This document shows positions 46,330 through 56,300 of a stretch of 64,000 nt of DNA, piece after piece. Made by a program: the position numbers and the translations under genes. The DNA is from Aspidapion aeneum (taxonomy: Eukaryota > Arthropoda > Insecta > Coleoptera > Brentidae). Under the pieces are notes generated by a model, which did no database searches, was not told the origin of the DNA, and was given only the letters and a program-made list of their open reading frames with translations. The stretch is from positions 42,364,409 through 42,428,408 of the forward strand of contig OY755045.1 in assembly GCA_963576565.1 (NCBI GenBank), read 5' to 3'. Every line of letters starts with the position of its first letter. Position 1 is the first letter of the stretch.

Positions 46330-46487
46330 GTTTGATATACTTGGAGGGATCGTTAACTCTATACAGATCTACGACTGTGCAAAGTTTGAGTTTCGTAGCT
46401 CATTTCATTCATTGAAATGTTTCAAGAAAGGATGGTACAGCAGTTTCCGCGGGAACTTGGCGGAGCATTGCCGTGCCCCAAGATAAA
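46330..46487. repeat. Dispersed repeat, copy 2 of a pair
   Basis: Matches 11810-11992 in order: GTTAACTCTATACAGATC, CTACGACTGTGCAAAGTTTG, AGTTTCGTAGCTCATTTC, AACTTGGCGGAGCATTGCCG. Confidence 0.65.
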
Positions 46488-46639
46488 CGAATTCCGATAG
46501 ATTTTCTGTTATAAACTGATAGCAGCAGTTGTAAGGACCTATAACCTTCAATTTATTTTATTTTTTTATAAAAAATAGGCTCATAAGTAAAATTACAAAA
46601 TCCTATAGGTAAATTTAGTGGGAATAAGAACACTGTTGT

Positions 46640-46716
46640 TCTGGTAAATATACGTTTTAATCCATCGGTAACGTTTCGACAATGGTTTCTGTCTTCATCA
46701 GACTAAAAAGGTTACA
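46640..46716 (-). ncRNA. Hammerhead-like ribozyme motif, possibly Penelope-type
   Basis: On the minus strand the order is CTGATGA, a short hairpin (GAC..GTC, ten-nt loop), GAAA, then a 5-bp stem ACGTT/AACGT with a 13-nt loop, then a GTA that would hold the cleavage site. This is the core order of hammerhead ribozymes, which are known from Penelope-like elements. Against it: there is one extra A between CTGATGA and the second stem, and the flanking strands (stem I) do not pair convincingly. No Penelope protein is nearby. It may be a decayed copy or only a look-alike. Confidence 0.35.
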
Positions 46717-46749
46717 ACTCATTAGTAAGATAATACAAAATACGGCACA

Positions 46750-47367
46750 TTAATACATCACCAATTAAAAATTATTATTCTTTTCCCAATAAATAACATT
46801 TAAAATGACCTTATTGACAATATATTATTTTTTTCCTAAATATTTTTTTCCCTTTTAATGTATATGTAACTGATTTTTTTATTTATTTATATAAAAAAAT
46901 AATTATGGTTTATTCTTCTTCTTTTTTTTTTAATATACATATATAAAATTTTTTATACAAAGGTTCAAAAAATTTTGTCACTATAGTAACTGATGGGTGG
47001 CTCAATAAAATACGCACAAAGAGATCAATCAGCTATTCATATAAAAACAACAATAACAAATAAAACCTGTAGCAAGCCATAATACCATGTAGAAATTAAC
47101 AACAATGTACACATTATAAACCTATGTTAAAATTTAAAAAGGACTGTTAAAATATTTAAAATTCCGTACTCACCCTTCAGACTAGATCGTACACTGGAAC
47201 AACAAAAAACAAGAATTCAAGCACATCAGGAAAACAAACGGCACAAAATTAAAAACGAAACCCAACATTAATCTGCTAATTATTTATATTTTCTTTTGTT
47301 TTGTAAATTTACCTATAGTTGCATTGCAAGGACGTGATAAGTTTACCAAATTACAAAATCCATAGCT
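46750..47367. other. Unassigned AT-rich sequence
   Basis: AAATCCTATAGGTAAATTTA (46598) recurs inverted as AAATTTACCTATAGTTGC (47305), about 700 bp apart, so a decayed inverted-repeat element may span 46590-47330. No gene. Confidence 0.35.
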
Positions 47368-47401
47368 TTATTTGTGGTACAAAATTTTGTACCACAAATA
47401 A
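47368..47401. repeat. Perfect 34-bp palindrome
   Basis: TTATTTGTGGTACAAAA is followed at once by its exact complement, with no loop. It is not within a recognisable larger element. Confidence 0.9.
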
Positions 47402-47841
47402 CCACAGTTAACTTAAAACTTTACCGAACTTTTGCCGTGTATAAATATTTTTGCACTTATTTGTTGTATTTAAGTTAAAAAAAAACAAAAACTCAACAAT
47501 TTTACCCTGAATGTCTTATTTTTGGTTCAGACGGCGATCCGACTGTATATACGTGGATTTTATCACTGTCTCATATTTCGCGTGAACTGTCTCATTTTTG
47601 AACTTTTGCAAGGTAAAATATGAGATATAGTTTTAATTTTTTTTTCTCATATTATAGATCAAATTTCTATGTTTTGACGTTTGCAATATTTTTCTGATTA
47701 TCGCTTATATCCGTTTCGGCTCCTACAGAGAAGTCTAAAATCTTTAAAATACAAAAGGGCACTCATCATAAAGGCAAGCTTCATAAGAAGTAAAACCTAT
47801 AAAAATAATATATAATAAAATATTTTTCGGTCATATTTTTT

Positions 47842-48098
47842 ACATGTCGTCCCCCATCTCACATACCGACGTAACAGACAAAAACACAAAAAATGAGATA
47901 CACTACCAAAATGTTTCTCATAAGTACGACTTTTTGCTCACAAAGTGGCGTAATCGCGTCTCTAGTGACAGCACGGCAGAAGAGTTGTTTGTGTTCGACG
48001 TATCTACCAATTTTAATACAGCTGATTTTTTAATTTTCGCTCTCCTGAGAAATTCATTAAATGCTAGTTACGTCGGTATATGAGATAGGGGACGATGT
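47842..48098. mobile_element. 257-bp miniature element with ~33-bp inverted ends
   Basis: ACATGTCGTCCCCCATCTCA then CATACCGACGTAAC on the left. The right end's complement reads ACATCGTCCCCTATCTCATA then TACCGACGTAAC. An 80-codon open frame (47844-48083) spans almost the entire element, including both inverted ends, so I do not call it a gene. Confidence 0.8.
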
Positions 48099-48316
48099 TT
48101 TCCTCGGTTTTGCATTGGCGGCTCGGTTTTATTTTAAAGATGTTGTTTTACACAGTGTGAAAGTACCTAAACTATATAAATTTATGTATTTAGAAATAAA
48201 GTTATGCTGCAACAAAGTATCTTGAAACTTTATTATTATTAAATAGATCTTTAGACTGAGCTAAAACCACATTTTTAAAATCAGAACGAGTCGCCAATGC
48301 GAAACCGAGGAAAACA
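48096..48316. mobile_element. 221-bp foldback adjoining the previous element
   Basis: TGTTTTCCTCGGTTTTGCAT then TGGCGGCTCG on the left pairs with the complement ending at 48316 (TTTCCTCGGTTTCGCATTGG on the minus strand). It begins within three bases of the end of the preceding element, and ACATGTC occurs at both outer edges of the pair (47842, 48313), so the two may be one composite unit. Confidence 0.75.
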
Positions 48317-48590
48317 TGTCAAGAATAGGGTATTTGACAAATTTTAGAAAATAATTTAGAATGATACATAGATGCCTAATTTGCTACACAAAATTATTAA
48401 AATAGTATATTTTATCATGACTACATTTAAAATCAAGTTTTCTAATTTCCGATTTGAATTTGCCGCTAAAACGCTCATTTCTAGCATGGCGTTGCAATGA
48501 CGTCACAGCGCAGTAAACTTGCGGACAGATACACGGCATTCAAGTGTTTATTTGTTTTAGGTCTGTATTTTTACTGTTTTTTATGTAAAA

Positions 48591-48764
48591 ATGGCCTATA
48601 AGTGGTGTGTAGTGCCTCAGTGTTCGAATACTAGCATAAAAACACCTGAAAAACTATTTATTTATGTGCCTACAGCAGTAAAAGAACGGAAAGTGGCTAG
48701 AACTTGCTCGAAGAGACCCAAGGGCCTTATCTAATATATATTCATTTGTGAAGATCACTTTGAT
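48591..48764 (+). pseudogene. THAP-domain exon remnant
   Basis: THAP is a C2CH zinc-coordinating DNA-binding domain found in P-element transposase and in host regulators. From the ATG at 48591 the text reads MAYKWCVVPQCSN..KTPEK, with the two Cys of the C-x4-C pattern (C6 and C11) and LFIYVP. In a second frame comes KWLELARRDPRALSN, holding the conserved Trp. Back in the first frame is FICEDHFDV, the Cys-x2-His with the usual HF. Two frame changes and a TAA (near 48732) break it. GTGAGT follows directly after the last GAT, like a splice donor. No second exon was found, so it is probably a TE-derived fragment. Confidence 0.72.
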
Positions 48765-48879
48765 GTGAGTATAACTAAATTGTCTATAATATATATAACT
48801 ATTTCGTAAATGACGATGAAATTTTTGAGGTTATGTTTATAACAAGGGGTGAACAACTATAATAGGCAGAAAGGTGTAC

Positions 48880-49060
48880 AAATATTTAGGCGGTACTAGG
48901 CAGTTATTAGGCAGGACTAGGGAGTACATTTAAATGCAGGATTAGGCAGTGCACAGCAGGCTAAATGTAGGACTGAGCAGTGCCTATGCAAAACTAGGCA
49001 GTGCATAGGCAGGACTAGGCAGTACCTACACAGGACTATGCAGTGTAACATATGCAGTAA
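48880..49060. repeat. Degenerate minisatellite, ~17-20-bp unit
   Basis: About nine imperfect copies of a unit near AGGACTAGGCAGTGCAT, varying in length and sequence. Confidence 0.75.
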
Positions 49061-49715
49061 TGAATTTATTTAATTAAAAGAACTATTAATTTGAGAAAAA
49101 ATTAAACAAAAAAGTTTGTTTTTAGCATTTCCAAGACCTAAAGAGATATGTAAAAATAAATATATATTTATTTTTTACTACTGTTAAACACCCTATTATA
49201 ACCCAACAATAGAAAATCAAAGTCGGGCTTCGCTACCTGTAAAGCTTGCTTTACGATGAGTGACCATAATTTTTACACTACTTGACCCTATCTTCAGATT
49301 CTAGGTACGCCGCTGTCTCTTTGTCAATGTATTTAGCTAGCGATAATAAAGAAGTTCCTATCAAGTTTTCAAAACTATAATAATGCAGAGTGAACATCAG
49401 GATTCAGGAAATGAATAAAGTTTCGTTCTGATACAAACCAGACTGGAGTTTTGTTACAAACAAATCAACAAAAATTTACAGGCTCACAGACACAACGCCA
49501 TTTGGTTTCCACAGTTGTTTATTTTTCTTTTGTACAGATAAAAATTCCAAAAATATAGGTAGGGGAGAGAGACGCGAACTAGGTGTTTTTGCGTGATCTT
49601 CTCCATTTTAAGTAATTTTGTAACAGAAGGCTATAATTTAAAAATTCTTAAAATTAAAACAGTCGTCGCATTATGCAGCGTTACAAAATAAATTTTTGTT
49701 ACTCCCAAAACCGGA
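49061..49715. other. Unassigned AT-rich sequence
   Basis: Nothing supported. Confidence 0.35.
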
Positions 49716-49975
49716 CTCACCCGAGGGGGAGAACCCCGAGGGGTGGCTCGGTATTTCCTTTTGGTGTACAGGTTAGGGGAAATACCAGGAAATACTTGGG
49801 AAGTACTGGGAAATTTACTAGGAAATACCGGGAAGTGCTTGGGAAATACAAGGAAATACCGTTGAAATTTGAGGAATTACTGGGAAATACCAGGTAATAC
49901 CTCAGGAAATACCGTAGGTATTTCCTTTTGGTGTACAAACTTCGGCGATCAAGCCACCCCTCGGATAACCCCTGT
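49716..49975. repeat. Minisatellite (GGGAAATACCA-type) between inverted and direct flanks
   Basis: The array GGGAAATACCAGGAAATACT and similar runs from 49777 to 49915 in 11-13-bp steps. It is bounded by direct copies of GGTATTTCCTTTTGGTGTAC (49749-49768 and 49917-49936). Outside them CCGAGGGGTGGCTC (49736) and its complement (49950-49963) form inverted ends. It looks like a small element with an internal array, about 240 bp. Confidence 0.72.
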
Positions 49976-50439
49976 GTTTAAAGAGATTTCAAAGCAACAC
50001 AAGTCCTACAAAAAATTGCACAATACCCAAATTTTTATTTAAATGTTTTAAATCCCCCCTGCAAGATTTTTCAGGGCACGACACTGCCCGAGGACACATC
50101 AAACATACCCGAACCTTAAAAACCAGCTCACCAATTGGGACCCAAAATCGGAATTTAAGTTTAGTTCTTTTTTTTTATGAAACCTGCTGGGCTAAGCTGT
50201 TAGCTGTTTCTTCTGCCTTTTAAACCTGTCCACAAGATTGCAAAAAAATAATTAATGCAGGAAAGCTAGCGCAGGTAACCTTTTTGAAAACAAAAGGTTG
50301 TTGTTTAGGCATTCTATGTGTTGAGAATGTAAGGTCCTTTTTGCTGGGTCGTCTCTTGTTGAAAGTCTATTTTAATTTATAAAAAAAACTGGATTTTTTT
50401 TTTTAATTCATTATTCTCTATTTTACCTAAGTAGGTATA
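49976..50439. other. Unassigned sequence
   Basis: No gene or paired ends. Confidence 0.35.
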
Positions 50440-50759
50440 TCTAGCCCCCTAGCCTAAGTTTTTTTTAGATATTTTAAACATATTTCATAAAAAAAGCAAA
50501 AAATAGCATGATATATGACAGTGGCGTATATAGAAAAAAGTTTCGGGGTGGGCCCGAGGCAGTTTGGGGGGGAGGGGCGAGACCCCATGAGGCCGTATTT
50601 TATGTTATTTTATGTTTGTATTCAGGAAATATGTGGAAAATATCTAAAAAAATCTTAGCTTCGGGGGGGCCCGGGCCCCCCGGCTCCCCCCTTATATACG
50701 CCACTGATATATTATGGTGTCTGGCCCCTCCCCAAGACCAATTTCTGGCTGCACCACTG
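50440..50759. mobile_element. Older hAT-like miniature element interrupted by a younger one
   Basis: Left piece: TAGCCCCCTAGCCTAAGTTT, AGATATTTTAAACATATTTC and AAAAAATAGCATGATAT. Right piece after the insertion: ATTATGGTGTCTGGCCCCTC and CAAGACC..GCACCACTG. Joined in order and read inverted, these follow the 60775-60920 and 22649-22800 copies (CAGTGGTGCA end, GGGGCC, ATGCTATTTTTT, AAATATCTAAAAAAA). The left boundary is uncertain. Confidence 0.65.
50519..50706. mobile_element. hAT-type miniature element, 188 bp, inserted in a relative
   Basis: Ends CAGTGGCGTATATAG and TTATATACGCCACTG. Flanks ATATATGA (50511-50518) and ATATATTA (50707-50714) match at 7 of 8. It is an inverted copy of the 11561-11745 element, sharing the GGCCC blocks and AAATATCTAAAAAAATCTTA. 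Confidence 0.9.
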
Positions 50760-51004
50760 TTAAAAATGACCCGAGTATTTTTTTTGTTTTGCGGGCAGTG
50801 CCGGGAGAATTATTGGAATTTCTTGGGCATTACAATGCCAAAAGAAAACTATAATCTTAAAGTTATTTGTCAAAAAAAACCGCGTTACCTGCTCCCCCTC
50901 AAATCCGCGCTTGTCGGCAAGGAGTGGTTTCATTGTACTATGGAAATACATGGGAAAAGGGTGTACTGCTAACATTTCAGGATTTGTATATCGCACCCCC
51001 GCTA

Positions 51005-51775
51005 AAAAATAGTCACAACTCAAAAAACATTGTTTTGAGAAAATCGCTGTTAAAGAATTTAGTTCATTAGAGAGATTCATTTTTCACTTACATGACAAAT
51101 TACGAGTTAACATGTTATTTTATATCAACAGGAACCTATTAACTCAATGTAATTGGTGCAGTACGTTTCTCAGAAAAAATGATTTTTGTCGTTTTTATAG
51201 TTAAAAAAAAGACAAAAACCCGATATTGTGACACTTTTTTAGAACAAGACATCATGACGTTGTAAATCAGGATGTCCCGCAGGATGGTAAATAATATAAA
51301 AAAATAAAACAAATAAAGAAGAAACTTTGTATTTATTTTTACAACGAGTTATAAAATGGTGAATAACAACTGGGATTGTGATTATTCTCTAATAAATTCA
51401 AAAGATTTTTTTCTTATTCTCCTTAATTCTAAGTACACTGAACAATTCGAAAAAACAGTCACAACACAAAAAATAACAGTATTTTACTTGTTATATGGGT
51501 CAGATTTAACCAATAGTTCACACGAAAACCTTCACAACTCGAAATGTGACTCTTTCAGGATGAAACTCCACGTTCACGCTGTTATAAAGTCAAAAGTGTC
51601 ACTGTAAAGGAACGCATCCTCAGCTAAACTGGACAAAATAAAAGAGTCACATGGCCATTTCGCGGTGAATTGTCGAAACATAAATGTGACGCTTTTATGG
51701 AAGAAAGTAGAAGTTATTTCATTGATGGCGGCAGGTTTATCTCAATAAGGGCGATTTTTGAGTTGTGAGAACTCA
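51005..51775. repeat. Possible element with TCACAACTCAAAAA inverted ends
   Basis: TAGTCACAACTCAAAAAACA at 51010 is inverted as TTTTTGAGTTGTGAGAAC at 51747. Related words TCACAACACAAAAA (51463) and TCACAACTCGAAATGTGAC (51532) lie between. Only about 14 bp of the ends match exactly, so this is tentative. Open frames of about 80 codons here resemble nothing. Confidence 0.35.
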
Positions 51776-53220
51776 ATGATATCTAATTTATAGGCTATTA
51801 GTTGGTCTTTATTTTGTTATTACAGATTTTCTCAAAAATAAGCAGTTTCGAAGTTAAAGGTCACTAAATAAAAAAAATTGACAAAATCCAGAATGGCGGC
51901 GAATTGTTTTGCGTCATAACTAGAAAACCATTCGTCTGTCGAAAAAACGTACAATAGAGATTTTGTAGGAAATTTTATTGCCTTTAACTTTTATCCAAAC
52001 CTTTTTGTTCTAAAATGTACTGGGACCATAAAGTAATAAAAAAAAAACCCTTTCATGCACACTAAATCCAGGATGGTTTGGGAACCCCCCCGCAAGGTCG
52101 AAAACTCAAATGTTTCGCAAGCTGGTTTTTTTTCGCTTTTTTAACTGACCTATTATATGTAAGTAGAAAAATATTTATTTATTTTTATGTATTTTTTCTG
52201 CGAATGAATTGCGTGCAAAACTAAAAAAGCAATTGAAGTTTATAGATGGCAGAACATCTTTTTTGCAGTGATTTTAAAGATGCAAAATACAGCGGTATCA
52301 AAACAAGGACTTTCCAAGACTTTTCCTGAGAAATCGGAACTTTTCGCAACGAATTTTCTTCCCGGGACACATAGTTAAAAATTAAGACTGTCCCGGCAAA
52401 ACCGGGACAGTTGGTGACCTTACCAAAAAGCCTAATTGTAATCAATCAACCGCTAAAAAAATTGATGACAAAAAAAGGTCTTTTTGGGTCGCCAAAAAGC
52501 GGGACGAAAAAAAAGCCAGTCCGAAATTTTCATTTTGCTCAAAAAGTCGGAATTGTCCCGCTTTATCGTTGACCTTTTTTTTATATTTGTAACAGAACTT
52601 GTTAGGTTTAAAAAGCCACATGTGGGTTTTGAGCAATGTTTTGAGTAATTCAAAGATAGTGCTTGTACCCTAAGGCCCAGGTTTACCACAAGTTAAACCA
52701 AACAGGTGATCCCTGGTTTTACCATCAAAATATAAAACCGGTGTTGTTAAGAAAAGCAATAGCCAAATATCTGGAATTTATGATTTTTTTTAAGTGCTTG
52801 GTTGAATTTAACAGAAAAGTACTTATTGACTTACCACTTATTAATTATTCTTGGGGTTTTTGGCAAAAGTTGATAACTCACTTTTTGCATTTTTGAGATG
52901 TTACTATTATTTTTAACAAAAAGTTTTTCCCCTAACCTTCTTTGTATATTTCATTATTTTAATAAGTACCTACCTAATCAATGTTAATATCATTATTACA
53001 CAAAATTTACATATAGCTATACCCAAAATGGTATTACAACCAAAATATATTACAAAAAAAAACAATTTCCCCAAAAAATAAGATTTTTAAATGGCTCTCC
53101 TGTATAAAATGTAATGCAATGCAAAAGTTGTCAACTTTTACCAAGTAGCCACAGAATTATACTTGGCTATTTTGAAAAATTAATTTTAATTGGGGATAGT
53201 ATTCTAGGAATGGATAGGTA
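51776..53220. other. Unassigned sequence with a CTGTCCCGG hairpin
   Basis: CTGTCCCGG (52388-52396), five nt, CCGGGACAG (52402-52410) is a perfect 9-bp stem beside TTGGTGACC, the look of a hAT-like miniature element end. The left part has GTCCCGGGA words nearby (52360). No gene seen; frames of 60-78 codons at 52442-52896 resemble nothing. Confidence 0.45.
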
Positions 53221-53616
53221 CAGTCAGGGACTTTTTAAATTATTACCGCGCCAATAATTAAAACATTTTCGTATTTCGTATTTGAAATTTTGAAAACCAA
53301 ATAAATATCCTATACTTCCAATGAAGCACGCTCTATGACGTTTTGGGGCTGAAACTTGGCAAAGCACTATTTATTTTTACATGCATGGGGTTTGCCCTGA
53401 GACACGACCGGTGCGGTGCCCTTGAGAGCGGGAGCAACTTTGCCAAGGTTTGCTAAAAGTATAGGTCTGTGGTAAAAGCATGCCCTTCCTATTTTCACTT
53501 TCAAATAAAGACACAACTTAAAAAAACAGTTTCTTCATGGTACCTACCCTGATGTATAGTTTGTCAAAAAAAAGTAGACGGTTAACAAAGGCGGTAATTT
53601 AAAAAGTCTTTGACTG
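53221..53616. mobile_element. 396-bp TA-flanked miniature element (CAGTCAGGGAC ends)
   Basis: CAGTCAGGGACTTTTTAAAT then TATTACCGC on the left pairs with the right end, whose complement reads CAGTCAAAGACTTTTTAAAT then TACCGC. TA flanks both sides. No transposase. Consistent with a Tc1/mariner-driven miniature element. Confidence 0.82.
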
Positions 53617-55055
53617 TACCTACCTATTTATATTTTATGTTATTTTAATAAAATAATTTTTATATTAACCTAGTTTATTAGGTTATATCAGAATTTAAAT
53701 AAAACATGGGGTTGATTTTTATTTTAGTAATTAAAGAGGTAAGTTAAAAAAAAACTTTTTTTAGTTAAAAATAGATAATTATAAGTTTAAATTATTTAAC
53801 TTCCGTAGTTAAATTTAACAAATATTGGAATTAAAATATTCCGGATTTCAGCAAAATCAAACCAAAAATTCCAGAAAATATATATTTTTCTAAAAATAGA
53901 AATATCTGCAATGTATTTAATTATAAATCCTGCACAGGTCAACCAACTTTTTGGTTGTACATGAATAATTGTAAAGGCATCATTTTCTGACCTTTCAATC
54001 TTAAAAACGTTCATTAAAAACAAATAAATACATACACAAATCTTGAATCAATATTTCCCACACACAAAATATCGAAAGAAAACGGGGTGCAAAAATTTGG
54101 TTATGTACCGCAATTATTAAGGACCTACCTTAAAATTACGCTTTTTCGGTCGGCTTAATCCAATCTTAGCTTAAAAAACACACATTATTGTCACAGTTTT
54201 TACACACGGTTTATTAAAAAACGCACAAAAACCACTGAAAATTGTCAAAAATTACGAAAATACACGGTAAAACGACCATCTTTCGATACACGATACGCGA
54301 ATCAAACTGTTCGTAGGTATATAAACAGAAAAAGAATGAGCTTTTGTGTGTGGAATGTTAAAGATGCGCATGTCCTTCGTGCGGTACAAACAAAAACCTA
54401 CAATTTGACCATGTTTACGAAACAAACAAACATTTTTAGTACGTCGGTACTTTCTACAGTCTTAGAAAACCTTTAAAAAATCGAATAATCCACTAAAAAT
54501 ATTTAAAATCTTTTAGAAATACCCAAAAAATGTATTAGAATCAAGAAGTTACATCCAAGAATGGCGCCTCATTCATAAAATCAATTGCCTTGGCAGAAAG
54601 AAAGATTTTTAAGCTCGGTCAATACTCAGAAATCCAACCTTTAGTTTGTCTCGTGCGCCAAAGAGCGCGCCAAAAGCGTGCGTTGGTCGAACGAACATTT
54701 TGGCGCGAAGTTGGCTGTGAACAGAAAAGCGCGCCAAACACACAGGCGTCGCCGTCGGTGCATCGTCGATTTTTAAACAATACATACTAGTTTTTTAGAA
54801 TCCCGGAAATATGCGCCTATTGAAAAAAATTTAAAGGACTGACACGGAAATATCCGCGCATGGAAAAATTCGCACACGAAAAAAAGCACACAAAACCGCA
54901 AAATGTATTTATTGTCATCTAAAAAAATATAAAAATTTAAGTTCTTTTAAAAATTTCCAAAATAAAATTCAGAAAAAATCAAATTTCCCTATACTGTGAT
55001 TAAAATTCAAATATTTATGTCAAGATGTCAGAAGTCAGTTCGTTAAAATTAAATA
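53617..55055. other. Unassigned sequence with a GC-rich island
   Basis: 54560-54790 is clearly richer in CG than its surroundings and repeats GCGCGCCAAA / TTTGGCGCG in both orientations (54664, 54698, 54727). This could be a promoter-like CpG stretch or a decayed element. I see no exon tied to it. Confidence 0.4.
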
Positions 55056-55190
55056 TTCTTGAACAAATATGTTTTCGAACACATTTCGGTGAAGAAAAAA
55101 TGTTTTCGATCAAATTTGCGTTTGAAGAAAATGTTTTCAAACAAATTTCCGTTTGAACAAATATTTTTCAAACTATTGGTTTTTAAATAA
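55056..55190. repeat. Minisatellite of ~31-bp units
   Basis: About four imperfect copies of a unit like AAATGTTTTCGAACACATTT followed by CGGTGAAG. Confidence 0.6.
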
Positions 55191-55505
55191 ATGTTTATTT
55201 GTGTTTCCTCGCGAGCACATTTTTCCGCTTTTTTCCTGTGTGCGTATTTCGGGTCACCGTTTTTTAATGTACGACCAATATTTGCATGTGTTTATGCACG
55301 AAATGTTCGCTTAAGTTGGATAATATTTTGACCAATTAACACGAATGTTTTACACAAGCGGTGTTTTTCTCAAATATCGATTATTCGTAAACAATTTAAC
55401 GCATTCGTAAGAAAACAACTCCATAAATAAACATGCCTCGTTTTCTTCAACAAAATGAAAAAAAGTCGTGAGAAAAAGCGTTAAAATTTATACGATACTT
55501 ATGTA

Positions 55506-55876
55506 CAGTCCATTTCATAATTTTTGAGATAACTTTTTGAGAGTCAGTCAGCCAGCTGGCTATCATAAGAATTTCATAGGCCAACGATAAAAAAGTTAAA
55601 TAATGAAATGAACTGTATATTCAACTCAAAGCTGAACCAGGTCAAAAAGGAGAATGTCAAAAAGGTTTGACCAACAATTATTAAACGGAGTTATTAAAAT
55701 TTAAAAAAAGTTGAAAAAGTTGTCTCAAAAATAATGATATGAACTGTAGCTTAGAAGTAGCTATACATTTAACTCCATTATTTTTGGAACAACTTTTTTT
55801 TGGTGGCCCATGTAATTCTTATGATAAGCAGCTAATAACTGTCAAAACGTTATCTCAAAAATTATGAAATGGACTG
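55506..55876. mobile_element. 371-bp TA-flanked miniature element (CAGTCCATTTCATAATTTTT ends)
   Basis: The ends pair over about 33 bp (CAGTCCATTTCATAATTTTT then GAGATAAC). TA flanks both sides (55504-55505, 55877-55878). Inside are two further, diverged copies of the end (near 55592-55617 and 55710-55750), so the element itself may contain an older relative. A half copy lies at 11041-11165. Confidence 0.88.
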
Positions 55877-55899
55877 TATCTTAAACGAAGTCTCGACTA

Positions 55900-56300
55900 T
55901 ACACACAATCGCGCAAAACATGGCTGACGAAAACCTTGGACGTTTTGAAAAAATAAGTATAAATTTCGCAGTTTTGGTTTGAAAAGTTCACTTTTTATCG
56001 CGCATTTTAGGGATAAAAGTGTTACTTTTTATCGCCGGGATGACGATAAAGGATAAACAGTTAGAAATCGGAATAAAAAGTGAAATATCAGGGAACAAAA
56101 AGTAATAATCAGAATAATAAGTGACATATAAACAGACAAAAATTAAAAATCCTAAACAAAACGTAAAAAATCCGAAAAAATAGAAAAAAATCAAAAGTGC
56201 GACAAATCGTGTTATTTGATCCCTCGACGAATCGTGGCCTCTGGTCGGGCTATAAACTTTTCGCTTCGGGATAAAAAGTACTACTTTTATTCCTTATTGG
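55900..56300. repeat. Loose repeat of ATAAAAAGT words
   Basis: ACTTTTTATCGC occurs at 55990 and 56024 and ATAAAAAGT at 56074 and 56270, in both orientations. No gene or clear unit. Confidence 0.4.

Noticed and set aside
47844..48083. 80-codon open frame
   Set aside because: It spans nearly an entire miniature element, including both inverted ends, and resembles no protein I know.
49673..49897. 74-codon frame and its antisense partner
   Set aside because: Produced by the GGGAAATACCA minisatellite, open on both strands.
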